Positions 6,166 to 12,875 of a stretch of 28,395 nucleotides of DNA are shown here, in pieces. The notes under the pieces are model-generated. The model had not been told where the DNA came from. It saw only the letters and a program-made list of their open reading frames with translations, and made no database searches. The position numbers and the translations under genes are program-made. The stretch is taken from IMG/VR virus record IMGVR_UViG_3300045922_000411, positions 1 through 28,395 of that record. One strand, written 5' to 3'. Numbering within the stretch: position 1 is the stretch's first letter; every line of letters begins with the position of its first letter. This stretch comes from a virus.

Positions 6166-6194
6166 ACCTTACAGAGCGTTGCTCGGCCTGTCAA
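6166..6194 (-). promoter_or_regulatory. Sigma-70-like promoter of the early operon
   Basis: On the minus strand TTGACA (6194-6189) and TAAGGT (6171-6166) are separated by exactly 17 bp. The predicted start point falls near 6159, about 3 bases before the ATG at 6156. The boxes are read from sequence; start point and activity are inferred. Confidence 0.7.
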
Positions 6195-6221
6195 CACTTT
6201 TTCACCCGAAGTGGCAAACCT

Positions 6222-6239
6222 GTTGCTTGCTGCAGCAAC
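6222..6239. promoter_or_regulatory. Candidate operator palindrome upstream of the XRE promoter
   Basis: TTGCTGCAGCAA (6227-6238) is a perfect 12-bp palindrome, flanked by a further GTTGC half-site at 6222. GCAAC or GTTGC half-sites recur between the promoter boxes and around the start codon. It is likely bound by the adjacent XRE-family regulator. Confidence 0.5.
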
Positions 6240-6251
6240 AACCACCACGTG

Positions 6252-6446
6252 TCACTCCTTCCTTCGTGGTCCACCAGGCTTTCCGGGTATCCGTGCCCGC
6301 AGCACCTGGAGGTCCGCCTCACTGAGCAACCGTCCACCACCGGCGACCGGCTGCCCTAGCCCGAGCTGATGGACGAGCTGGTGAACGCGTTGCTTGCTGA
6401 CGCCGAGGCGCCGCGCCGCCTCGGCCTGCGTCATCAGGTCAGTCAT
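6252..6446 (-). CDS. Small helix-turn-helix protein
   Basis: A 64-residue protein with an N-terminal HTH: MTQAEAARRLGVSKQRVHQL (about 5-24) followed by a strand-like segment GGGRLLSEADLQVLRARI. This is the HTH_17/MerR-like layout of small phage DNA-binding proteins. The ATG at 6446 overlaps the preceding stop by ATGA; an internal ATG four codons in is the alternative start. It lies just upstream of the XRE promoter region and may contribute to its control. Confidence 0.8.
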   Translation of the reverse strand: MTDLMTQAEAARRLGVSKQRVHQLVHQLGLGQPVAGGGRLLSEADLQVLRARIPGKPGGPRRKE

Positions 6447-6724
6447 TCGGTGAGGTCTCCGACCGGCTCTGCAACGGTGACCCAGTTAGCACCGGACTGG
6501 AGCCAGGCCTCACTGGTAAACTCCGGCTGTCCTTCGTAGACGGTAAACCCGCTGTAGTGCTCGTCATCGTAGACCCGGGCAACCCGCACCCGGAGGCTGC
6601 CGTCGGGCGCTTCGACCAGGACCGGCGTGAACTCGAAGCACTCCTGCACTACCTCCCGCAGCTCGTCTGCGGTCACCTCGACTCGCTCCCCCCAGTCCGG
6701 GTTCACCATCCAGTATGTCTGCAT
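6443..6724 (-). CDS. Hypothetical acidic protein, 93 aa
   Basis: The start chosen is the ATG at 6724 because it sits 2 bases after the recurring leader CAAGGAGGACACAG; an earlier ATG in frame lacks a site. The product (MQTYWMVNPDWGERVEVTAD...) is acidic, with an aromatic N-terminus and a beta-rich middle (VLVEAPDGSLRVRVARVYDD). No family is recognised. It follows the 6809-7312 gene after an 84-bp gap and is followed with ATGA coupling by the small HTH gene. Confidence 0.75.
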   Translation of the reverse strand: MQTYWMVNPDWGERVEVTADELREVVQECFEFTPVLVEAPDGSLRVRVARVYDDEHYSGFTVYEGQPEFTSEAWLQSGANWVTVAEPVGDLTE

Positions 6725-6726
6725 CT

Positions 6727-6740
6727 CTGTGTCCTCCTTG
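6727..6740 (-). promoter_or_regulatory. Recurring start-associated leader, copy 2
   Basis: CAAGGAGGACACAG on the minus strand, 2 bases before the ATG at 6724; identical to copies 1 and 3. It fixes the start of this gene. Confidence 0.75.
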
Positions 6741-6808
6741 GCCTGTCTCATCAGTGCCGGGCGGCCATCCCCGGCAGACTGGGCGATGAGCCCAGTTTCG
6801 ACAGTCGG

Positions 6809-7312
6809 CTAAAAACCCCTCGGCGGGTAGCCATCGACGATCTCCAGACCAACCGCGGCAGCGTGCCGGCCGACGATCTCATCGAGCTGCGGGACGATGC
6901 CGCTGGAGCGATTAGGACGGCGGTACAGCTTCCAGACATCACCTTCGACGCGGGAAATCATCATTGCCCCCGACGCCTTGTGGCTGCGGACCTTGCTCGG
7001 CTCAGTGCTACCGACAGGATGGGGGTCGATCTCGATGTAGCGATCGCGCAGGACCTGCTTGGCCTCGGTGAACCCCAACAGGTCGTTCGCGCGCTGCCAG
7101 GCGCCGGGGGTGTACTGCGTCATCTCGTCGAGCGTCCGCTGAATGTCCCACTCCCACGGGCGGACGACCGTCACGCCGTCGCGGCCATCGAAGCGGTCGG
7201 CCTTCGCGGCGTCGAGCTTCCAGCAGCGATAGTCGGCGTCCCACTTGCCGCCGGCAGCCTTGATCTCGTCCTTGATGGGGTAGGTGTTGCCGGTGATGTA
7301 TGCGGTGGTCAT
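6809..7312 (-). CDS. Phage protein with a YITGNTYPIKD..GGKWD module
   Basis: A 167-residue protein. The first 35 residues (TTAYITGNTYPIKDEIKAAG, then KWDADYRCWKL) form the short beta-alpha-beta module often found at the start of phage and plasmid DNA-metabolism proteins and described as a substrate- or DNA-binding add-on. The rest has RPWEWDIQRTLDEM and a C-terminal VEGDVWKLYRRPNRSSG segment. It is the first gene behind the promoter at 7342-7370, and the recurring leader CAAGGAGGACACAG lies 2 bases before the ATG. The family role is not established. Confidence 0.78.
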   Translation of the reverse strand: MTTAYITGNTYPIKDEIKAAGGKWDADYRCWKLDAAKADRFDGRDGVTVVRPWEWDIQRTLDEMTQYTPGAWQRANDLLGFTEAKQVLRDRYIEIDPHPVGSTEPSKVRSHKASGAMMISRVEGDVWKLYRRPNRSSGIVPQLDEIVGRHAAAVGLEIVDGYPPRGF

Positions 7313-7314
7313 TG

Positions 7315-7328
7315 CTGTGTCCTCCTTG
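7315..7328 (-). promoter_or_regulatory. Recurring start-associated leader, copy 3
   Basis: CAAGGAGGACACAG on the minus strand, 2 bases before the ATG at 7312. A partial second copy (GAGGACACAA) lies just upstream at about 7331-7340. Confidence 0.75.
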
Positions 7329-7341
7329 ACCTTGTGTCCTC

Positions 7342-7370
7342 AGTATGACGGAGTCTATGAACTCCGTCAA
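7342..7370 (-). promoter_or_regulatory. Early promoter with operator in the spacer
   Basis: On the minus strand TTGACG (7370-7365) and CATACT (7347-7342) are separated by 17 bp. The spacer and box edges form an inverted repeat, GACGGAGT and ACTCCGTC with a 6-bp loop (7347-7368). A repressor bound there would block polymerase, as in classic phage switches. It faces the 6809-7312 gene. Confidence 0.68.
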
Positions 7371-7393
7371 TACACAGAGGCCAAGAATCCCCC

Positions 7394-7408
7394 GAGTTTT
7401 GTAAACTC
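7394..7408. promoter_or_regulatory. Second operator-like palindrome
   Basis: GAGTTT-TGT-AAACTC is a perfect 6-bp inverted repeat about 25 bp upstream of the 7342-7370 promoter. It shares the GAGT...ACTC arms with the palindrome inside that promoter, so the two may be sites for one repressor. There is no U-tract, so it is not a convincing terminator. Confidence 0.5.
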
Positions 7409-7430
7409 TGTGTAAAATCCGAACCTCAGC

Positions 7431-7961
7431 TCACGGCCTGCACGACCACTGCGCCCACGCATCCCTGCCCAGCGCCAGATCGCGCTCCACCACTCTCAGG
7501 GCAACCCGTGCATTGACTACCGGGTCCATCCAGCGGTCCGGGTCCTCGCCCGCCCAGGCGAACCACCCCAGCCAGAGCTGCATCAGCCCGCGCGAGCTCC
7601 CACCATCGCCCAGCGCCCACGGCGACCACCGCGACTCGCACCACGCCACCGCCAATGCCTGCTCGCGCAGCTCCTCCGGCCACCCGGCGACTTCCAGGAC
7701 GGCCAGCATCTCGGCCCTGGTGAGCTGGCCGCCCTCCGCCGCGGTCCGCCGCGTCGCGGCCTCTGCCACCACGGCCGCCATCGACGTCGTCTCGCCCGGG
7801 TGCAGCCGGTCATCCAGCACCGGGGCAGGTGAGGTAACGTGTGCCGTCGGCGACGCGGTCACGACGGGCACAGGCGCCGACATCGTGGCCGCATCGCGCG
7901 CGCATCCACTGACCAGGCAGGCGAGGATGGGCAGTGTCCATGCCGCCCGCCTGCCCCTCAG
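7431..7961 (-). CDS. Lipoprotein lytic transglycosylase-like protein (probable CTG start)
   Basis: The conventional ATG (7883) sits after an in-frame segment that reads as a lipoprotein signal peptide: a basic start RGRR, a hydrophobic AAWTLPILACLVSG and a lipobox cysteine (VSG-C, Cys 20). No ATG, GTG or TTG opens that segment, but a CTG at 7961 overlaps the preceding stop as CTGA, like the ATGA/GTGA overlaps elsewhere, with GGGGGAG about 5 bases upstream. The enzyme domain has AVAWCESRWSPWALGDGG (Glu about 109 as catalytic acid) and SSRGLMQLWLGWF, the lysozyme/SLT layout. It would cleave murein while membrane-anchored. If CTG is not used, the protein is a 150-residue cytoplasmic form. Confidence 0.8.
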   Translation of the reverse strand: MRGRRAAWTLPILACLVSGCARDAATMSAPVPVVTASPTAHVTSPAPVLDDRLHPGETTSMAAVVAEAATRRTAAEGGQLTRAEMLAVLEVAGWPEELREQALAVAWCESRWSPWALGDGGSSRGLMQLWLGWFAWAGEDPDRWMDPVVNARVALRVVERDLALGRDAWAQWSCRP

Positions 7962-8224
7962 ACGCTCCCCCTGGACGATGGCTCACCCGGCGGACTCACC
8001 CCGGCGCGCCGCTGGGCCCGGACCTCGATGCCATACGCCGAGGCCACGACAGCAATGGCCGAGACCGCCCCTGTCGCCAGCCCGCGCACCGCCTGCTCGC
8101 CGATGGAGGTCCACCAGTCAGCATCCGTCAGTGCCCCCGCCGGCATGTCAGCCAGCGACGTGAGCGGGCCGATGAGACCGCTCAGCACAATCAGCATCAC
8201 CACCGTCAGCGGTGTGACCCTCAT
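7958..8224 (-). CDS. Holin-like membrane protein
   Basis: An 88-residue protein with two hydrophobic stretches, VTPLTVVMLIVLSGLIGPL (about 3-21) and VRGLATGAVSAIAVVASAYG (about 46-65), joined by a polar loop and ending in a charged tail. This is a two-span holin layout, and the gene sits between the amidase and transglycosylase genes. The ATG at 8224 has GGGGGTG upstream. Holin function is inferred from size, topology and place; the adjacent 8262-8615 protein is a rival candidate. Confidence 0.68.
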   Translation of the reverse strand: MRVTPLTVVMLIVLSGLIGPLTSLADMPAGALTDADWWTSIGEQAVRGLATGAVSAIAVVASAYGIEVRAQRRAGVSPPGEPSSRGSV

Positions 8225-8261
8225 GCATCACCCCCAACTGCCCCCGCCGGCTGGCGGGGGC

Positions 8262-8615
8262 TTACTCTTTTCCCAGCCCGCCCCCGTTCTCGATCTTGTG
8301 CAGCGTGCGGGTCTGGTCGCGTTGCAACCGCAGCAGCTCGTCCTGCTGCTGGACCAGCTTCTCGACCCGGTCAGCGAGGGTGTCGAAATGCTGGGCCATC
8401 TGGTCGAGTCGCTCAGTCAGCGTCTGCGTCGACTGCAACAACATCTGGATGAGCGTGTTGGCGGAGCTGAAGAGCGTCTGCGCGTCGCTCGTCCTCACAC
8501 TCCCGGCCTCGCGCCGTCGTTGCACCCAGGCCGTCAGCCCGGCGCCGATGATGCCACCTGTCGCCGCAATCACGGCCGCCATGGCTGAGATGGCCGCGAT
8601 AGTCGAGTCGTCCAC
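8262..8615 (-). CDS. Membrane-anchored coiled-coil protein in the lysis cassette
   Basis: A GTG at 8615 lies one base after the amidase stop, with GGGGTGAG upstream. The 117-residue product has an N-terminal transmembrane span (IAAISAMAAVIAATGGIIGA, about 6-25), a basic patch WVQRRRE, and a long heptad-rich helix (LTERLDQMAQHFDTLADRVE then KLVQQQDELLRLQRDQTRTL). It could be a holin of the one-span class, an XhlA-like helper or a spanin-like component. Its place next to the endolysin supports a lysis role; the exact role is open. Confidence 0.72.
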   Translation of the reverse strand: MDDSTIAAISAMAAVIAATGGIIGAGLTAWVQRRREAGSVRTSDAQTLFSSANTLIQMLLQSTQTLTERLDQMAQHFDTLADRVEKLVQQQDELLRLQRDQTRTLHKIENGGGLGKE

Positions 8616-8616
8616 C

Positions 8617-9345
8617 TCACCCCACCTTCCCCGGCCACGTCGGCCGGCCGCTCGCGTCGTGGGTGTGTCTCGCCAGGGCCGCCTGCGTCTCGGCCAGCCC
8701 CTGCAGCACGATGGTGTCCTGCGCCGTGAGCTGGCGCGCCTTGGCCAGCGCTTGGTCTACTGTGGCAAAGTCCATGCCGCTCCGGTCGCCGAACAGGATG
8801 GTGGCGACCCGCAACAGCAATTCGCGCTCCTGGTCCGTCATCTCGTCCTCTCCCCCTGACTTGGCCCGCGCAACGATCGCGGGAATGACCTCGACCCCGC
8901 GCCCTGGGCACGAGGTCGCCCATGCCGGGTCGACCACCCAGTCGCGATGGCCCTTGACCGGGACCTCTCGCCCGATGCGCTGCCAGGCGTCGCGGACCGC
9001 CTCGGCAGCAGCGCCCTCCTCGAACGGCGACGGGACTCGGGCGGACAGGTCGCCGACGAAGGCGATGCCAACCAACTCATGGTTGCGATTGGCAACGTGC
9101 GCCCGCGCTCCCCAGCCGCAGCGGTAGACCCGCGCGGACGGGAAAACGGCGTAGTGGTAGCCGAACCCTTGCCATCCCTTCTGCACGTGGTACCGGTCGA
9201 TGGACCGGATGTGTGCCCGCTCCTCGGCCTCGGTTGCCCACGGCGAGATGGTTGTGACGGTGTGGTGGATAGCCAACCCGATGACCGTCCCCAGCGGCGC
9301 CCAGCCGTTGGGATTGGTCACCTCTCCCGTCGCGTCGATGATCAT
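8617..9345 (-). CDS. N-acetylmuramoyl-L-alanine amidase (endolysin)
   Basis: A 242-residue protein with an amidase_2/PGRP domain. Zinc ligands are visible as IHHT (His 27), KGHRDW (His 133) and SCPG (Cys 146); FGYHYAVFPS near 61-70 is the conserved aromatic core. The enzyme cuts the bond between MurNAc and L-alanine. The C-terminal part (165-242) is helical (TDQERELLLRVATILFGDRS) and lacks a recognised wall-binding repeat. No signal peptide is seen, so release depends on the holin. The ATG overlaps the stop of the 9342-9560 gene by ATGA. Confidence 0.93.
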   Translation of the reverse strand: MIIDATGEVTNPNGWAPLGTVIGLAIHHTVTTISPWATEAEERAHIRSIDRYHVQKGWQGFGYHYAVFPSARVYRCGWGARAHVANRNHELVGIAFVGDLSARVPSPFEEGAAAEAVRDAWQRIGREVPVKGHRDWVVDPAWATSCPGRGVEVIPAIVARAKSGGEDEMTDQERELLLRVATILFGDRSGMDFATVDQALAKARQLTAQDTIVLQGLAETQAALARHTHDASGRPTWPGKVG

Positions 9346-9560
9346 GCCATCACCCCCTCGGCGCGCAGCCTCTCGGCGATGCGCTGTTTGATGCGCTCCC
9401 GTATCTCCGGGTCGATGTCGAGTTCGATGGGCGTGATGACCACGTTGCCTCGGCCACTCTCGGCGATGGCGACCGCGAGCCGGAATGCCTCGTTGCGGTC
9501 ATCCACGTCGATGAGGTACCGGGCGCCGTTACGCTCCCACGTCACCGCCCACGACTCCAT
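9342..9560 (-). CDS. Small hypothetical protein, 72 aa
   Basis: The ATG at 9560 is preferred over a GTG one codon earlier because GGAGG is spaced better for it. The product (MESWAVTWERNGARYLIDVD...) has a beta-hairpin-like N-terminus and an amphipathic C-terminal helix (DPEIRERIKQRIAERLRAEG). It overlaps the preceding gene by 32 bp and the amidase by 4 bp. No family is recognised. A tail or lysis accessory role is positional inference. Confidence 0.7.
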   Translation of the reverse strand: MESWAVTWERNGARYLIDVDDRNEAFRLAVAIAESGRGNVVITPIELDIDPEIRERIKQRIAERLRAEGVMA

Positions 9561-9843
9561 CACTCACCTCCCCCTTGATGCCCTCGGCCAGCAGGCGCAG
9601 CGCGCGAAATGGCTCGGGCGTGACCGCGCGCAACTGCCGATACTGGTCGAGGTCGACCCCTGCGATGGGCACATCCCGGTCGAGCTCGTCGAGCACAGCC
9701 GAAATGGCCTCGTCCTCGGTTTTCCAGTCACCGACGGCCACCTCATCGAACCGCGAGCTGCCATCGGTGTAAGCGTTGAGCACCTCCACCACGGCCACCC
9801 AGCCCCCGGGGACACGTCGCATTTGCCTGATGACCCTGCTCAT
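9529..9843 (-). CDS. Hypothetical protein, 104 aa
   Basis: The ATG at 9843 overlaps the stop of the glycine-rich gene by ATGA. The product shows MRRVPGGWVAVVEVLNAYTD, VAVGDWKTEDEAISAVLDEL and a Gly/Val-rich end. The alternating strand-helix character suggests a small globular protein. No family is recognised. It lies between the tail-tip genes and the lysis cassette. Confidence 0.72.
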   Translation of the reverse strand: MSRVIRQMRRVPGGWVAVVEVLNAYTDGSSRFDEVAVGDWKTEDEAISAVLDELDRDVPIAGVDLDQYRQLRAVTPEPFRALRLLAEGIKGEVSDGVVGGDVGA

Positions 9844-11090
9844 GGATTCGCCCTCAGCACGAGCACGACGCCGTTGGCGCCATTGCCGCCGGCTGCGCCG
9901 TTAGAACCAGATGCGCCAGAGCCAGCCCCAATGCCGTAGGTACCTTTCCCGGACCCGCCAGATGCTCCTGCCCCGGCCGCCCCACCGGTCCCACCTGGGG
10001 CCGTGATGGTGCCCTGGTTGACAATATCGACAGCAAGGACACAGACGAGTCCGCCGCCACCACCTCCACCACCACCTCCACCACCACCTCCTCCTCCCCC
10101 GGCTGCGGCGTACTGGCTCGTGTTGTTGCCGCCCTCGCCGTTTCCGCCGTTCTGACCATTCTGGCCGTTCTGACCATTCTGCCCGGCGGCCCGGATGGTG
10201 CCCTGGTTATCGAGGATTTCGCAGCAGATGAGGAGCATGCCGCCACCGGCGCCGCCGTTACCACCGTTACCACCATTTCCGCCCGCGCCGGAAGAAACTC
10301 CGGTCAGGTCACTCCCGTCGAGTGCCCCGTTGGACCCGCTTCCGCCACCGCCGCCGCCACCACCACCAGCCCCGCCAGTGAAGCCGCGGAAATAGTCGAG
10401 AATGACGCCAAGGAGGTCGCGCTCGTGCGTGCTTGCGGGGGCGCTTTGGCCTGCCTGGCTAGCCCCTCCGCCCACTCCACCGCTGTAGTTCGTGTTGCCT
10501 TTGCCACCATTGCCACCACCAGCGCCCGTCCCGGAAGCAAGGGGCCCGTAGCCGCCCGCGTAGCTGCCATTGCCACCCCCTCCAGACCCCCCAGCACCGC
10601 CGGCTGCGGCGATACCAAGTCTCTGGCCCGTGTTCGCGCCATCTGCGCCCGGGTTTCCTGCCTGCCCGTTCGTGCCAACGCTCCCACTTCCCGGGGAGCC
10701 CGTTCGCCCGGCTGGCCCACTCCCCCCACCGCCCCCCGTCCCCCCGGGCGCCCCGCGCCCGTCGCAGTGGAGGACGGCGCCCGAGCCGATGCTGACCTTG
10801 CGGGCGAAGATGAAGCACGGTGACGCGCCCACGTCCACGGTCACGCCCGCAGCGATGTTCAGCTCGTCGTAGTACAGGACGCCGCGGGTGGGGCTGAGCG
10901 TGGTGTTGCTCGTGATGTTGGCGATGGTCGTGCTCCCGTTGTTGAACGGGAACCGGATACCCAGCTCGCCGAGCTGGTTGACGTCGAAGATTTTCTGGAT
11001 GGCAATGTCCGCCGTGGGATTGAAGACCACGTTGCCAAACGCGCCGTACCCCGGAGCCTGTGTCGCCCTGTCCCTCACACCCCTGACCAT
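9840..11090 (-). CDS. Glycine-rich tail-tip or fibre adhesin-like protein
   Basis: A 416-residue protein. Residues 1-110 form a beta-rich head (VRGVRDRATQAPGYGAFGNV, then strands with SIGSGAVLHCDG). From about 110 on it is dominated by Gly runs with Asn, Ala and Ser, including 17 consecutive glycines (10050-10100) and a GQN tandem. This resembles the polyglycine-II sandwich of phage S16 gp38-type adhesins and glycine-rich tail fibre domains, where loops at the tip bind the host. Two short hydrophobic strands (MLLICCEIL, LVCVLAVDIV) interrupt the runs. GGAGG lies before the ATG. Receptor binding is inferred from composition and place. Confidence 0.78.
   Translation of the reverse strand: MVRGVRDRATQAPGYGAFGNVVFNPTADIAIQKIFDVNQLGELGIRFPFNNGSTTIANITSNTTLSPTRGVLYYDELNIAAGVTVDVGASPCFIFARKVSIGSGAVLHCDGRGAPGGTGGGGGSGPAGRTGSPGSGSVGTNGQAGNPGADGANTGQRLGIAAAGGAGGSGGGGNGSYAGGYGPLASGTGAGGGNGGKGNTNYSGGVGGGASQAGQSAPASTHERDLLGVILDYFRGFTGGAGGGGGGGGGSGSNGALDGSDLTGVSSGAGGNGGNGGNGGAGGGMLLICCEILDNQGTIRAAGQNGQNGQNGQNGGNGEGGNNTSQYAAAGGGGGGGGGGGGGGGGGLVCVLAVDIVNQGTITAPGGTGGAAGAGASGGSGKGTYGIGAGSGASGSNGAAGGNGANGVVLVLRANP
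10050..10100 (-). repeat. Polyglycine-coding low-complexity tract
   Basis: Seventeen consecutive glycine codons, mostly alternating GGT and GGA. Such a tract is prone to slippage; all 51 bp are in frame, so length changes in steps of one codon would be tolerated. Confidence 0.85.
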
Positions 11091-11101
11091 GTGCTACCTC
11101 C

Positions 11102-12481
11102 TCACAGCGCCTGCGCGTAGAAGTCATCGAATCGCGTCGCGGTCGAACCCCGCGCGAACAGCCCGGCCCGGTCCATGGTCACGTGCTGGCTCACCGTCGT
11201 GTCGATGCGCAGCACCCGGTCGACCCACACCCGCACCCGCTCGCCCTGGCAGATCATCCGCACCTCCGCCGTCGCCGAGGGTGTCCACGCCGCCGTGGCC
11301 ACCGTTGTCTCCACACCGGCGGCAAACACCGCGAGGTGGACAAGTGAATCGCCCCGGTCCACGTAGGCGGCGATGAAGTTGCTGGTGTCCTGCAACCTCG
11401 CTACCACGCCCGCCTCGGCGGAGCCGGTCAGCGACGAGATGCGCGTCTCGACCACCACGTCGAACGGGGCAATACGCGGTGCCAGGCCGGTAATGGTGAT
11501 GGCCGCCGGGGCGCCCGTCGCCCGTGCCTCCTGGAAGTTCGGGGCCAGCCCGGAGATAGTGATGGCCCCGGGCATGCCAGCCGCGAGCATGGCGGCGAGC
11601 GATGGCGCAAGGCCGGCAAGTGAGACGGAAGCGGGGGAGCCGAAGGGGAGGGTGGGGGTTGGCCCGAACGCCACCCCCCGACCAATTCCAGTCGGCAGCG
11701 TCCCCGGGTCGGCGTACTTTGTGCCGAAACCGCTCGACCACGGGTAGACGTTGATGTAGGGGGAGTCGGCATGCCCGATGGCGATGGCGTCACCGGACGG
11801 ACTAAACGCCACACTGTAGCCAGCCACAGGCAGCGTCCCCGGGTTGGCGTACTTCGTGCCGAAACCGTTGTTCCACGGGTAGACACTGATGTACGGGGGG
11901 ACTTCATGCGCGACGGCGATGGCGTCACCAGACGGGCTAAACGCAACCCCAAAGCCATCCCCAGTCGGCAGCGTCCCAGGGTCGGCGTACTTCGTGCCGA
12001 AACCGCTCGACCACGGGTAGACGCTGATGCGGGGGGAGCTGGCATGCGCGACGGCGATGGCGTCACCAGACGGGCTAAACGCCACCCCAAAGCCATTCCC
12101 AGTCGGCAGCGTCCCCGGGTTGGCGTACTTCGTGCCAAAACCGCCAGACCACGGGTAGACGCTGATGCGGGGGGAGCTGGCATGCCCGACGGCGATGGCG
12201 TCACCAGACGGGCTAAACGCCACCCCAAAGCCATTCCCAGTCGGCAGCGTCCCCGGGTTGGCGTACTTCGTGCCGAAACCGTTGTTCCACGGGTAGACGC
12301 TGACGTAGGGGGAGCTGACATGCGAGACGGCGATGGCGTTACCTGATGGGCTAAAAGCCACGCCGCGGCCATCCCCAGTCGGCAGCGTCCCAGGGTCGGC
12401 GTACTTCGTGCCAAAACCGCCAGACCACGGGTAGACGCTGATGTAGGGGGAATTGCCGTGCGCGACGGCGATGGCGCCCAT
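11102..12481 (-). CDS. Beta-propeller protein with C-terminal lectin-like domain
   Basis: A 459-residue protein. Residues 4-273 are six repeats of 41-46 residues containing SPYISVYPW, GFGTKYADPGTLPTG and GVAFSPSGDAIAV, the WD40-like layout of a beta-propeller. A linker with three copies of an ITISGLAP-like motif follows (about 290-335). The C-terminus (about 340-459) with FDVVVETRISSL, VVARLQDTSNFIAAYVDRGD and VRVWVDRVLRIDT resembles concanavalin/LamG-type glycan-binding domains. The likely role is a tail-tip receptor-binding protein. Repeats are nearly identical at DNA level, which marks recent expansion. GAGGT lies about 6 bases before the ATG. Confidence 0.82.
   Translation of the reverse strand: MGAIAVAHGNSPYISVYPWSGGFGTKYADPGTLPTGDGRGVAFSPSGNAIAVSHVSSPYVSVYPWNNGFGTKYANPGTLPTGNGFGVAFSPSGDAIAVGHASSPRISVYPWSGGFGTKYANPGTLPTGNGFGVAFSPSGDAIAVAHASSPRISVYPWSSGFGTKYADPGTLPTGDGFGVAFSPSGDAIAVAHEVPPYISVYPWNNGFGTKYANPGTLPVAGYSVAFSPSGDAIAIGHADSPYINVYPWSSGFGTKYADPGTLPTGIGRGVAFGPTPTLPFGSPASVSLAGLAPSLAAMLAAGMPGAITISGLAPNFQEARATGAPAAITITGLAPRIAPFDVVVETRISSLTGSAEAGVVARLQDTSNFIAAYVDRGDSLVHLAVFAAGVETTVATAAWTPSATAEVRMICQGERVRVWVDRVLRIDTTVSQHVTMDRAGLFARGSTATRFDDFYAQAL
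11663..12472 (-). repeat. Six tandem 138-bp repeats inside the propeller gene
   Basis: Four units of 138 bp, one of 135 bp and one shorter terminal unit lie in frame. Long identical stretches recur, for example GTCGGCAGCGTCCC on the plus strand. Variation clusters at a few codons (the AHxxSP and WNNG/WSSG/WSGG positions). Confidence 0.88.
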
Positions 12482-12489
12482 CGCTTACC

Positions 12490-12864
12490 TCAGCCTTTCG
12501 GTGCCCCGCCGCCGCCGGGTGCACCACCGCCGGCCTGGGCGCCGCCGGCCGGCGTCACCCCGCCGCGTGCAGCCTCCTCCCGCGCCTTGATGCGCTCGTG
12601 GGCAGCCTTGAGACGGGTCACTGGCGGCAGCTCAGGCTTGAGCGCCTCGATGATCTGCGTGACCTCAGAGATGCGCTGGTCCGTCTCGTCGTGGAGCTGC
12701 TGGACGCGCTGGCGGAATTCCCCCCTTGCGCCGTTGGCCAGGATGCGGGCGAAGCGCTCCTTGTTGGCCTTGTGCATGAACAGGTCGCGTTCCTGCGCCA
12801 GCAAAGTGGCCGCCAGCATCTCGTCGCGCTCTTCCTGGGAAAGCAGCAGGAACTCGTCAGCCAT
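12490..12864 (-). CDS. Coiled-coil tail-associated protein
   Basis: A 124-residue protein beginning MADEFLLLSQEERDEMLAAT, with a long charged helix (about 8-100) and a Gly/Ala/Pro-rich tail GGAQAGGGAPGGGGAPKG. The ATG at 12864 has a strong GGAGG. It lies between two virion-protein genes and is most likely a small structural or chaperone-like tail protein; the family is not recognised. Confidence 0.75.
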   Translation of the reverse strand: MADEFLLLSQEERDEMLAATLLAQERDLFMHKANKERFARILANGARGEFRQRVQQLHDETDQRISEVTQIIEALKPELPPVTRLKAAHERIKAREEAARGGVTPAGGAQAGGGAPGGGGAPKG

Positions 12865-12875
12865 GGATAACCTCC

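Noticed and set aside
7394-7408. Intrinsic terminator behind the lysis cassette
   Set aside because: Stem is short and AT-rich with no U-tract following; arms match the promoter palindrome, so an operator is more likely.
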